From Diabrotica undecimpunctata (Eukaryota; Arthropoda; Insecta; Coleoptera; Chrysomelidae): DNA of 64,000 nt. Of the stretch, positions 10,519 through 20,348 are shown piece after piece (the first letter of the stretch is position 1; each line of letters opens with the position of its first letter). The notes beneath the pieces are model-generated. The model had not been told where the DNA came from, ran no database searches, and worked only from the letters and a program-made list of their open reading frames with translations. Where the stretch lies: NCBI RefSeq assembly GCF_040954645.1, contig NC_092804.1:94701862-94765861 (forward strand). The letters are read 5' to 3'. A program made the translations under genes and the position numbers.

Positions 10519-11237
10519 GTAAGAACAATCTAATATATTCGATTAGTCTTCACTTTTTGTTGTTTTTTGTTTAATTTTAATCTTTGTTCATTTTAATTCA
10601 TATTACGATTCTTTAATGAATTTCTAACCAGAAAACTGATAGGACGTTTGTAGCTTTATCTCCATACTCCAACACTTCCTAAAATATATAGTGGTTGGTA
10701 AGAATAAAAATATTATTTAATTTTTATAGTTCGTAGAATTTTTGATCCCAAAATCTGTTCAGAGTTGTACTAGTAAGTTGTACTAGTAAGATGAGAAAGA
10801 AGAAATGTAGAAATTCTTTTGTAGAAATGTCTCCGAAAGGTTTGAATTTGAAATTCAGGAAAGTTTTAAAACGAAAAATTGACGTTACAAACCTTTTTTC
10901 AACAGTTATCGTGAATATTTCGGAAAGTATCATCTCTACGACAAATATGGATACAAGGAAAAATGTTTCGCAATTAAATTTGTCATCAAAAGTCGCTTGT
11001 GTAATTAGGAATCTTTTTATCGTGTTAAAACAAAAATTGGCAAAAACAGTTTTAAATATAATGTTCTTAAAATTTGCGTATGAGAAATCGAAAAACTCTT
11101 TTAGTAACTTTAAAAATATATGTATATCAACGTTTATACACAATAATTATATTCAATATAATAAAAATCAGTAAAAGTACGACTTTAAAAAATTCCCAGG
11201 CTCGCCTAATTAACCGATTTTAATTATTCACAATGTG
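10519..11237. other. Cdk12 intron, no recognised gene
   Basis: Overlapping ORFs of 127 and 139 codons on opposite strands (10724-11174) are AT-driven and match no family I know. A short direct duplication, AGTTGTACTAGTA, sits at about 10764-10790. Confidence 0.5.
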
Positions 11238-11499
11238 TTAAAAATTGTTAGTATTGTTCTGAAGCTATTTTCTTGTGGCATTTTAAATTAATTACTATTT
11301 AAATGGGAATAAGCCACAATTAATGGTTAAAATACGTTTATTGACGTTTCAATTTCCACTTCGAAAATCGTTCTCAAAATACAAACTAATGTTTGTATTT
11401 TGAGAACGATTTCCGAAGTGGAAATTGAAACGTCAATAAACGTATTTTAACCATTAATTGTGGCTTATTCCCATTTAAATAGTAATTAAAAATTGTTAG
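11238..11499. repeat. Foldback element with 14-bp target duplication
   Basis: Near-perfect palindrome with arms of about 100 bp (11288-11489) around a 4-base centre, TAAT. The arms carry GGGAATAAGCCACAATTAAT and GAAATTGAAACGTCAATAAA. A short unpaired head (GAAGCTATTTTCTTGTGGCA) precedes the left arm. The direct repeat TTAAAAATTGTTAG occurs at 11238-11251 and 11486-11499, so the whole unit looks inserted with a 14-bp duplication. That length suits retrotransposition better than a classical cut-and-paste MITE. Confidence 0.8.
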
Positions 11500-11981
11500 G
11501 TTTAGAAAAAAGGGTACGTGGTACTTGGGGAGTACTGATTGAAGTGAATACTTCGTTTATATTAGGTATACTTTGAAATATTTGATATGTAATTTAAACA
11601 CACCCACTGCTTGGTGATGAAGTTATTTAACAAGTACTTCACATTTCACTGAAAATGATGTGATAAAACCCAAAACATTCGTTCTGAACAATTTCAACAA
11701 TTATAATCCTTTTTGATTTTTGATTTAATGTTTCATTATATATTCACCAATTACACTTTAAATTTTTACTTCATTGTAAAGTTTTTTTAACTACAGCCAA
11801 CCCCCGGGAACTTTCCTGCTTTATGCGTTTTCTTGTCTCTCAGATAATTATCGAAAAGATAATGTGACGCCCTTTTTATTTAGTTAGATCTTTTAACTTC
11901 CGTTTCAGTTTCTTGTGATATGATTTTTCTGTAATTTTTTTTCTTTCTACTTTTTGACAGCTTGTATAGAAGTTTATCAAG
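11500..11981. other. Intron, no recognised gene
   Basis: AT-rich. The stretch at about 11910-11980 reads like a pyrimidine-rich 5' leader before the ribosomal-protein-like ATG, but no promoter can be shown. Confidence 0.4.
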
Positions 11982-12188
11982 ATGTTGGCGCCCAAAAAGA
12001 ATAGAGTCGCTATCTACGAATACATCTTTAAAAAGAGCGTCATGGTAGCCAAAAAAGATTACTATGCACTAAAACATCTAACTAGAAAGTTTCTACAATA
12101 TAGATATTTTGACCCACTTCCCAACGCTCACCGTTGTGTCCTTAAACGTCTAGCTGCTGGTAGCATTGTAGACTACTTTAAACCTTAA
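11982..12188 (+). pseudogene. Ribosomal protein S10-like N-terminal fragment
   Basis: The ORF begins [20 protein letters not shown] and continues [12 protein letters not shown], very close to the conserved start of eukaryotic ribosomal protein eS10. After about 27 residues the similarity stops, and the remaining 40 residues, ending SIVDYFKP, do not resemble the protein. eS10 is normally about 150-165 residues. It is most likely a truncated retrocopy in a Cdk12 intron, same strand. No poly(A) tail was seen. The N-terminal resemblance is clear; the origin is inference. Confidence 0.55.
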
Positions 12189-12965
12189 TATGATTTATTT
12201 GTTTAATTTAAAATGAAATACTGATCCTCCTATCTATTTTTATTTTTACGTCACACAAAATGGCTCCCAACTTCTGGGGCCTTTTACCTACATCCAGGTT
12301 TATTTTACATTACAGTACATATTATCAAATTGAATAAAAATTTTAGTTCTAGTACTGTGGTTATTGAATTGGCACATGCATGTAAATATTTTAGTGAAAT
12401 ATTTTGAAAGGCTTATTCGCTACAAATATTTACGAAAGTTTTTCAAGTGTGGTAAATATTTAATACTTAATTAAGTGATTTTGCCATTCACCATTAATTA
12501 TAACACAAAGAAAAAACAATTGTTAAAAGTCATAAATATTAAGATTATTTGTTTACGTGTGTGAGATTAATTTTGGTGCGTTATGCAGTTTTTGGTAAAA
12601 AAATCCTAGTTTACAGTTGGACTGATATCAAAGAAGTGAACTCCACTAAAGTTATATTACTATCAATTAAATATTTTACAAGGTTCAAAAATATTTTTCT
12701 TAAAAAAACTATTTTACGTAACACTGACTACTTTAAAAATTATTTTTTCATCTTTATTAAGTTTTCTAATATGGTTCTGAAACTACTTTACTTAATGGAA
12801 ATTAGTAATGGAAATTAATTTAAAAATAAACGTATTTTCAATTAAAATTGTGGTTAATTCCCATTAAGTAGAATATATTATTTTTCTACAGTTTGCACAT
12901 ACATAATACATGAGAAATTTCATTTCTTAAATCTACATTGTAGTTAGTAATTAATATTAACACAT
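12189..12965. other. Intron with a partial foldback-repeat copy
   Basis: Mostly unrecognised AT-rich sequence. 12774-12870 contains TTCTGAAACTACTTTACTTA and later CGTATTTTCAATTAAAATTG with TTCCCATTAAGTAG, the head and arm of the foldback family seen at 11.25 kb, in shortened form. Confidence 0.5.
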
Positions 12966-13252
12966 ATGTCGACCATTGCTCAGTGACTATGGTACGGGCT
13001 TACCAAACCCGACGGTCAGGGTTCGATCCCAAATACAAACGCCAGAAAATTTTCAATTTCTGATTTAACTGAGTCGCCACTGTACTTCGGCGGGCACGTT
13101 GCGTCGGTCCCGGCTACGTAAGTAGTCAATAACACTCAAATCTGAGCCAAAAGGTTGCACGAATAGAAGATGTACAGTAATCCAATTGGCTGCTCAGTAT
13201 GACCAGTTTATGACAATAAACAGCTTCCGAAAAAATAAATAAATAAATAACA
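12966..13252 (+). mobile_element. tRNA-derived SINE
   Basis: A tRNA-like head with a good B box (GGGTTCGATCCC near 13019-13030) and a weaker A box in GCTCAGTGACTATGGTACGG is followed by an unrelated body and a 3' tail of (AAATA) repeats just before 13250. No coding capacity. It lies 60 bp upstream of the next Cdk12 exon, on the same strand as the gene. Clear target duplications were not found. Confidence 0.75.
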
Positions 13253-13312
13253 TGCCATAGACTTTCTATAAACAGTTTTTTTTATTTTGTACACGTTTTT
13301 TTATGATTTCAG

Positions 13313-13816
13313 AGAATAAGGAAAATTTAGTTACGCCATTTTCGATGGATATAGACGATATTCCAATACCAGACAGTGAACCTTCTAAGCTAAATGATAT
13401 CCAGCTGCCCAATAATAATAGTGACGCCACTACTGAGCAAATAAAAAGTCCCACGACGCCCCCTCTACCTATTCCTAATAATATTACTCCAGCCCCGATG
13501 ACTCCTATTATAACTATAATTAGTACTGGACCTGCAACAATCACTACATCAACTATTTCTCCACCAGTGAAATCTGTGGTAAATCGCACTTCGGCAATAA
13601 TTACTGTGACAGAAGTTAATAAATCAAAGCCAAAGAGTGTTACAAGATTGCCTTTGCCGCCTGGTATAGATCAGACACAGTTGGAAACTATTGTGTCACC
13701 TCCTAGTAGATCGCCTAGTCCACTGCCTGCTCCTACTTCTGCTGTTAGATCAACTACTAATTCTAGGGCAAAAACTCCACCAAGGAAGAATATCAAGGAC
13801 TTGCCAATGCCACCTG
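13313..13816 (+). CDS. Cdk12: Cdk12 exon, Pro/Ser/Thr-rich linker
   Basis: 504 bases from TTATGATTTCAG to CCTG/GTAAGA. It enters completing a codon begun in the previous exon and leaves one base, matching 14721. It encodes an acidic start (SMDIDDIPIPDSEPSK), long Pro/Thr/Ile stretches and two short echoes, RLPLPPG and DLPMPPG. These Pro-rich linkers lie between the RS region and the kinase domain in CDK12. The reading frame is fully open for 167 codons although most of the surrounding intron sequence is full of stops. Confidence 0.9.
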
Positions 13817-14183
13817 GTAAGATTTCTGTATTTGTTTTTATTTTTTAGGTAACTTGTTGTATGCAGTAGGTATAAAATATTCGGAAATACTAAAGATGCG
13901 TGGCGTTGATTCTTCCTAGTTGGCGATTACTATATTTGTTTGTTACTCATTGTAAATAAAAGTGGTATCTAAACAACAGTACAAAAATCAAGAATGTCAT
14001 ATAGAGAGATTGTACAAACATACGGTGCAGGATGCAAATATGAAAACTCTTACCTGTAATTTAGAAATATTTCCAACACTAACGGTTCAAAAAGCTTTCC
14101 AAAGATACAACAATTTATTAACTGAGAAAGAATATAACAATACAATAAATAACACAAAACAAAATTGTATACTTAACTAAAAT
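13817..14183. other. Cdk12 intron, no recognised gene
   Basis: Start of the 904-bp intron. A 72-codon ORF at 13962-14180 has no recognisable domain. Confidence 0.5.
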
Positions 14184-14386
14184 ACTACTTACTATTTAAA
14201 GACTTTTAAATGTCTTTGTGCACTATTGTCCGAATCACTGTGATGTAGAACCTGATAGAAGGAATGTGGCAACCCTGTGTATAACTACTTACTATTTAAA
14301 GACTTTCAAATGTCTTGATGCAATATTGTCCGAATCACTGTGATGCAGACCCTGATGAAAGAGATGTGGCACATCTGTGTCTAAGG
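14184..14386. repeat. Tandem duplication, about 100-bp unit, two copies
   Basis: ACTACTTACTATTTAAAGAC starts at 14184 and again at 14284. The two units stay alignable to ATGTGGCA...CTGTGT with scattered substitutions, so the duplication is not recent. Confidence 0.9.
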
Positions 14387-14720
14387 GTCCCAAGCACCTA
14401 TGCGAGAACTAAAAGCTTATAATTTTCCTTATGCCGCCATCAAGTCAAATATTTGTCGGATTTGGAGAGTGTTACATAGGTGGAGTAAATCCTTGACGAA
14501 TTTTGAGGGCGTTGAAACTGAGGTGTTGCTTCTTGTCAGTTTTAATTCACTTTGCCGCTTATGCGACTCTACCTGGGGGTCTGGGGTTTTTTTTTGTATT
14601 CAAATTATTTTCAAAAGTGGAGTTAAACTTTTATTTCCAAACAAAAGATTTGTTAATAGTTTATATGTTCAAATGGATTGATTCGAACACTTATTCTTTT
14701 TAATAATGTACTTTTTCCAG
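14387..14720. other. Cdk12 intron, no recognised gene
   Basis: Two overlapping ORFs (93 and 66 codons) are incidental. It ends in the pyrimidine-rich acceptor CTTTTTCCAG. Confidence 0.5.
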
Positions 14721-14942
14721 TTATTCCTGGTACAGAGGAACTTAGTGGTGATGAAGATATCCCTGTTTCTCCACCTAAGAATAATATTAAATTAGACAAC
14801 TCTAAGTCGTCTCCCAAGAAGATTCCAACGAAGAGGCCGATTATTTTGAAAAGAAAAGGCTCGAGAAATTTTCAGATGTGTGGTAAAGACTGGGGAGAAA
14901 GATGTGTTGACATGTTTGAAGTTATCGCCCAAATTGGCGAAG
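14721..14942 (+). CDS. Cdk12: Cdk12 exon, start of the kinase domain
   Basis: 222 bases, VIPGTEELSGDEDIPVSPP to the start of the kinase. After a basic stretch (KRPIILKRKGSRN) it reads WGERCVDMFEVIAQIGEG, the CDK12 kinase entry and the first half of the glycine-rich loop. The donor (G/GTATGT) splits the loop, and the exon at 32054 supplies the rest. The WGxRCVDxFExI lead-in is characteristic of CDK12/13 rather than other CDKs. The following intron is 17.1 kb. Confidence 0.93.
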
Positions 14943-16294
14943 GTATGTTAAATTTGTTTTACAAAATAATGTAATAGTTGTGTGACGTTAAGTTGATGTA
15001 GACAGCAACAATCTCATTTTCAATAGTAAAATAATATTTCCGGCTAGTGAATAGTATCAGATACAAATATGTAATAAAAAATGAACAATTATAATACTTA
15101 TTAATAGTGGGCATATTGAATTACACAATAACTTACTACCTTATACAAAAAGAAGATAAAAATTAAATATAAATTACATTTTTTTTAAATACATATTAAG
15201 TTAAATTAAAAAAGATACATATTTTTAACAAGCAACAATCAACTTTGTTTACTCTAAATAGGTATTAACTAGTAATGATTCTAGATTTAAAAAAACGAAT
15301 GTTCCTGGTACTCAATGTACTGTGTGCATGACTCAATAAATTTTGAGAATAGAAATATTTTAGAAGCCGAACACGCATCGCTGATTCAAATAATTTGCAG
15401 AAAAAGGAAGCAGACTGATAGGACGATAATTTTCCAGTAGTTTAGGATCACCCTTTTTAGACAGAGGTGTAACGGGATTTAATTAAGCATCCTTAAATCA
15501 GATCTAAGTAACTGGATTGGATCTAATAATCCAATTCAGTTTAAAAATTTAAAATCCTTTTAATAATATTAATCGTTGCTTATTGCTCAATGCGATTGTT
15601 TGTTTATGACATATTTTATGACATATTTAAAAATATCGGTGTGACTAGAACACGCTTACCGACACGCTGACCTAGTGAAATTTGAAATGTAATCAAAAGC
15701 TTATTTAATATTGTGTACAAATTATATTAGTAAAACATGAATGCATAAACAAACGCACGTGAGTTAAATACCTGGAAAATAACGGGAGTAGATCATTAAG
15801 AATTAAGAGTTAACAGTCGAAGCTAGTGTTGTCATCCGTCAACTGGGTACTCTCTCTATTATTATACTTAGAGAACCAATAAAGTAATTATGAGTATCCA
15901 ATGAGTTCGAGTTAATCAACTACATGCAGGGGGTAAACTACCCCTAGAGTTCCACTATATGGAACTCCTGATGAAAGCAATCTAATAAACATTATATGAT
16001 TATCCAACATTATTATAGAGGTTTAACTAAGCTATTTGCTTTATGTATTGTATCTAGTTTTATGTTGCTTCTACTTTATAGTTGGTATAGTTTTTTGTAT
16101 TGCCAAGTAACAAAATTTCCAATTAAACATAGTAAATAACACATACACAAGTTTCAAATAAATTTCGGTCGGTGTTCTTTTACAAAGATTTTTATTACTG
16201 AAAATACTCAATGTTTCAATACCTAATTGCTTCAAACGATGCCTACAGTTAACTGCTTCCTGGAATGATTTGCAATTTTACATGGCGTCTACTA
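14943..16294. other. Large Cdk12 intron, no recognised gene
   Basis: AT-rich sequence without an ORF over 60 codons that I can interpret and without visible element ends. Confidence 0.5.
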
Positions 16295-18527
16295 ACATGT
16301 CGTACATCTAGTTCAATAGTGCCACAACTGCAAAAAATTATAGTTTTCAGATATGGCTTTAAAAGGTTGCCTATATAATACCCCATCTAATGCAATACAG
16401 CCTTAACTGAAATATTGTCTTGGATAAGTATAAAGTAAAATAGTTCGGTATTACACTGTACGGTGAAATAGGTTGAAATACAATATGGCCATAACTGGGA
16501 GGTATGGCGATAATACACACTTCCACAATAGAACCGATGTAATTCAATACGGACACAACCACAAAAATTGTTCAATTAATAGTACGGTTCTATCAGTTCC
16601 CAATTATTTATGCACTAGTCATCCACGTGTTTAGTGTAAAACTATTTAATTCAAAGTCTGAAAACAGTGTACAAAAGTAGTGACATTATTATAGTAACGA
16701 TATTATTATTAACATTTATACACAATATCAAGATCAAGAAAAATTTGCAAATTAAAGATGATAAGGATCTGAGAGACAATTCAGAATTTTTTGAGGTTAG
16801 TTTTTTGTATACACTTGTTTACCTTAGCAAAATAGATTCTTTTAATGAATGACTTACCCTTTGTGTTGACGGTGGTTTGTATTTCAACAATTACAGTGCG
16901 GTTTTACTTAATGTATGTAATCTTTTAGCTTACTCTGGTTGCCTTACCAATGAAATCAAATCATATGGCAAATACATTTGAACATCAAGAAAAGCTCAGG
17001 ATCTGGAAAAAGGACAAGGAAATTTTGTGAAACGAGAAACGGTTACCGGACCACTACAAAATAAAATAAGATAGCACATAAATTCTTTCCAAAGGGTAGA
17101 ACCACATTACCTTAGAGCACAAACTACAAAGAAATACGAATATCAAAATGATGGTTTACTTACTGTAGCACAAATGTATCGCTACTAGAAACTACAGGAA
17201 GAAAGTTAAGGAAATACCTGTAGCTAAGAAATGCACTTACGATTTCAAAACCGCCTTTAACATAACATTCGGACAAAAAAAGATCAGTGCACTTTTTGTG
17301 GATCATACAAAACCTCTTCTGTTGAACAGCAAGCTATGTACTCTTGATCAAACTTATAATAAACATATTTTTAATAAATGTAGAAGCAGATAAGAAAAAG
17401 CACACGACGTAGCAAGAGTAAAAGTTGAGCCTCTAGTGTTGGTAGCTTGCTTTGATTTGCAGGCGATCCTTCCTACACCTTGTGGAGATGTTTCAAACTT
17501 CCACTATAAATTCCGCCTGAACTGCTCTAACTTTACAATTTTTCAGATGGTACAAAAGAATGGTTACTTTTATTTTTATCACGAAGCTATTGCTAACCGC
17601 GGCTCCAACGAAATAGTTTCGTGTATGTTGGAATATCTGTTTACTCATTGTAACGAGAAAGAGGTTATAGGGATACATAGTTCCCATGTATTCCTATGCA
17701 ATTGCCAAAACGAATATTAAATAAATTACACATAAATTTTTAACAGTGGGACATACCCAAAATGAAGGAGAAGAAAATACTTAAAACATCTCCCATTTAT
17801 GTTCCTATACAATTGCCTGTCATCATAAGGTCTGCAAAAAAGAAAGACATCCTTACAATGTAAAGGAAATGTCAACAGAGAACTTTCATAACTTTGAAGA
17901 TCTCAGTTCAAAAATTGGAGGAAACTTTACAAAGGATACAAAAGATGAAAAGGTAGTCTGGAATGATCTCCAAATTATTAAAGTTTCGTCTTCAAGCAAC
18001 TAAAAGGCGCTTAACTAATTTGAAAGCAGTAATCTATTTAAAAAGGCGTATATAAAGCCACACTTGATATCCACAAAAACCAAGCAACTAGCAAACCTCT
18101 TGGAACTGTGCAATAAAAACATAATAATACCTGTTTATCACAAATTTTGTATGGACTTGGTTAATACTAATTAAAATAATGTTTGTACACTTGTAACAAC
18201 AATAATAAAAATATTTGTAATAACTAGTTGGATTTTTTCATTATATTGCCGCCTTATCTCCTAGGTATCGCTTTATAAATGTCTTTCTTTACAATGCAAT
18301 ATCGCCATAACTATCAAAATACAATACAACCTTAAGGTTTTATTTTTAATGTAATAAAATCCAGCTAATAACTTTATAATTTGCTAACAAAATTGTAATG
18401 TTAAAACCAGTCATTCTCAAAATAAATTATTTATAAGGCATAACTCGTTTGTTACAGAATGTTTTGCTTATTACTTGAAATAATTGTATTTTGTACTTGT
18501 GGCACTATTAAACGAGATGTGCGATGT
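16295..18527 (+). mobile_element. DNA transposon with DUF7869-type protein, copy 2
   Basis: An inverted repeat of about 30 bp bounds the element: ACATCT, one variable base, GTT, then AATAGTGCCACAA on the left (about 16303-16335), and the same in reverse complement near 18483-18515. Weaker similarity extends outward to about 16295 and 18527. Related motifs (GGCCATAACTG, TCGCCATAACT) recur inside both ends at about 16483-16500 and 18300-18313. No exact target duplication was found. The interior holds a broken DUF7869-type gene on the + strand. It is older than copy 1. Confidence 0.65.
16960..18175 (+). pseudogene. DUF7869-type putative transposase, decayed
   Basis: Fragments in order: a helix with HINSFQRVEPHYLRAQTTKK (about 17080), the metal-site-like KKDQCTLCGSYKTSSVEQQ (about 17275), VACFDLQAILPTP (17440-17480), GYFYFYHEAIANRGSNEIVS (about 17563), GHTQNEGEEN (about 17750) and KEMSTENFHNFEDLSSK. 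These match the order of the DUF7869 family, including the D in FDLQ and the H/N motif. Stops and frame changes interrupt it in at least six places. Copy 1 at 7.3-9.1 kb is a different subfamily; the DNA is not alignable by eye. Confidence 0.65.
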
Positions 18528-18954
18528 GTGTCACCGTAGCTTTAGCAAAGATAGCTTTACTTCTAGGCCATGCAAGTCCCTCTTGCATGGCATATCTCTT
18601 GCCTAGCCTGATATGTTTACATTAGAGCTATTTTTGTGCAATTTTGAAGTACCACTTTCAGTGTTGCCGACAGAAGAAACATATCAAAACATCCATAAAC
18701 TACGTCGTACAGAATACGACACTTTGCTTATTACGATGGTATACGACAAGAGGGAGGGGGGCATGAGTGCACATCCGACGTCGTTTGGTGTATTTCAAAT
18801 TGTCTCTATTGTCTGTAAAAATATAATTTTTTACTAGCTTCTACCAGAGGACAGCATTGTTCAATATATCAGCTAATCATATACAAATTAAAAAAATCCA
18901 GAAATAAACAGTGACTTTTTTAAAAATCACTGAAAAGGGTGGTCATGAGTTACA
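18528..18954. other. No recognised gene
   Basis: A 74-codon ORF at 18613-18837 has no known domain. TACGACA and ATACGAC motifs cluster at 18705-18750. Confidence 0.4.
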
Positions 18955-19745
18955 ATTGCGACGTATAAGTTCATGCATTTTTGCCACCAATTCTTCTGGA
19001 GGTTTTCTTAGTCTGCCTTATAATAATATAAATAAGTGGAAGTATCTGTAGTTTCTGGCAGATCTAATTTTTTGCATATTATAACCATCACTGACATATT
19101 CCAGTGCATCATAATGTAATATGTTTAATTCTTCTATGTCTGTATCCACTTCTTCTTTTCCTGCTTCGCCAGATATATCTGAGAAACATATTTTGCTTAA
19201 CAAATTTTCTCCTAAATTATCGATTGGTCCATCAATGACCTCATCAGCTTCTGTGTTGCCAGCTTCTTTCCGTCCCTTCATTCCCTTCTAAAATATAGTT
19301 TTTTAAACGGTAGCGAAATTTCACCGCTTCGGATTAGTTATGTAATCCACCAGGCCTCCTAATGTTGCCAAAAAATTTGTATGTAAGGATGTATTTTATA
19401 TTGAGTTTAGTTTTTATATCCTTAAATAAATTTTTTAAGGCATTGTTGGTTTGAATTATTCCTAACAGTAAGAACGGAATTAAATTTAGCCAATAAGGAG
19501 ATAATATTTATATTGATTATTAGCTCCAAAGAATAATTTTAATTAGAATATTTTAAACAACTTACCTTTCTGAAAAGGCAACAATGATCGTTTTGCTTTA
19601 ACTTTTAAAACTTTCATAGCTTCTGACATCTCGTCAATAATCTTATTTTGAACATCTAGATTTAATTCATAGCCTTGTACTCGGTTTCGGCAATCTACAT
19701 AGGGTACCCTGACGTTAAAGCAATCGAACCAATTATTTACCTAAA
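18955..19745 (-). pseudogene. P-element-like (THAP9-type) transposase fragment
   Basis: On the minus strand 19742-19567 reads VNNWFDCFNVRVPYVDCRNR and then QNKIIDEMSEAMKVLKVKAK, with LLPFQKG next to a possible donor. This is the pattern of the domain around the GTP-binding insertion of P-element transposases. Further along (19281-18955) an acidic segment is followed by LHYDALEYVS, and near the end GRLRKPPEELVAKMHEL resembles the C-terminal motif of the same family. N-terminal THAP zinc finger not seen. The copy is partial and decayed. Confidence 0.6.
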
Positions 19746-20005
19746 AAAACAACAAAATGTATGAACTGAAACGTAATCAACTTTTACATGAAGCTTACCA
19801 ATTTAAAAAACTCAGCCGTTTCTATTTAACTTTCATCCTGAAAGTAACCCAATGTTCCACACGTATTAATGGCTTAAGCAGTGTTACTTTAAAAATAACT
19901 TTGTTGCCATCTTTACTTTTGCCTTTACTCTATACGGACATTTAGTAAGCTCTAGTAATTTAAAAATAATATTCTTATTCATATACGTGTATACATAAGT
20001 TCTAC
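19746..20005. other. No recognised gene
   Basis: Short AT-rich gap between the P-like fragment and a gypsy LTR. Confidence 0.5.
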
Positions 20006-20348
20006 TGTTACGCCACTGTCTCCCAACCTAACAATGGGACGCAGACGCCGCATCGCCAAAAGATCGATAAAAAGGATCGGTATTCAGAGGGTTTCGATGA
20101 AGTTCCAAGGGAACTATAGCGTTACGTGGAGATAGCTGCAAAAAATTCCAGCGACGTTTCGATGCAGTTAAAGTTAAATTTTTAAGTTCAGGTAAAATAA
20201 ATTATTATTGTGTTTCTTTTTGTCCATTAGAATAAGTGTAAAAGACTAATAAATTATATAGTGTACATAAATAAATAAATTAATTAAGTGTTAGCACATT
20301 TTAATAATATATTAAAAGATTGGAAATAAAGACAGTAAAATCGTTACA
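20006..20348 (+). repeat. 5' LTR of the deleted gypsy copy
   Basis: It starts TGTTACGCC, like the TGTTACGAT start of the 58.7 kb LTR, and ends GTTACA just before a primer-binding-like TTGGTGTTAAGAAG. The gag start lies 42 bp downstream. The ends are inferred by comparison; a 3' LTR for this copy was not found. Confidence 0.55.

Noticed and set aside
10724..11174. Overlapping ORFs of 127 and 139 codons
   Set aside because: AT-driven, antisense to each other, no recognisable domain and inside an intron.
13266..13589. Minus-strand 107-codon hydrophobic ORF
   Set aside because: It is the complement of the Pro/Thr/Ile-rich Cdk12 exon; splice sites and phase support the plus strand.
14184..14386. 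CRISPR-like or satellite array
   Set aside because: Only two units of about 100 bp without spacers; nothing in the window has short regular repeats with unique spacers.
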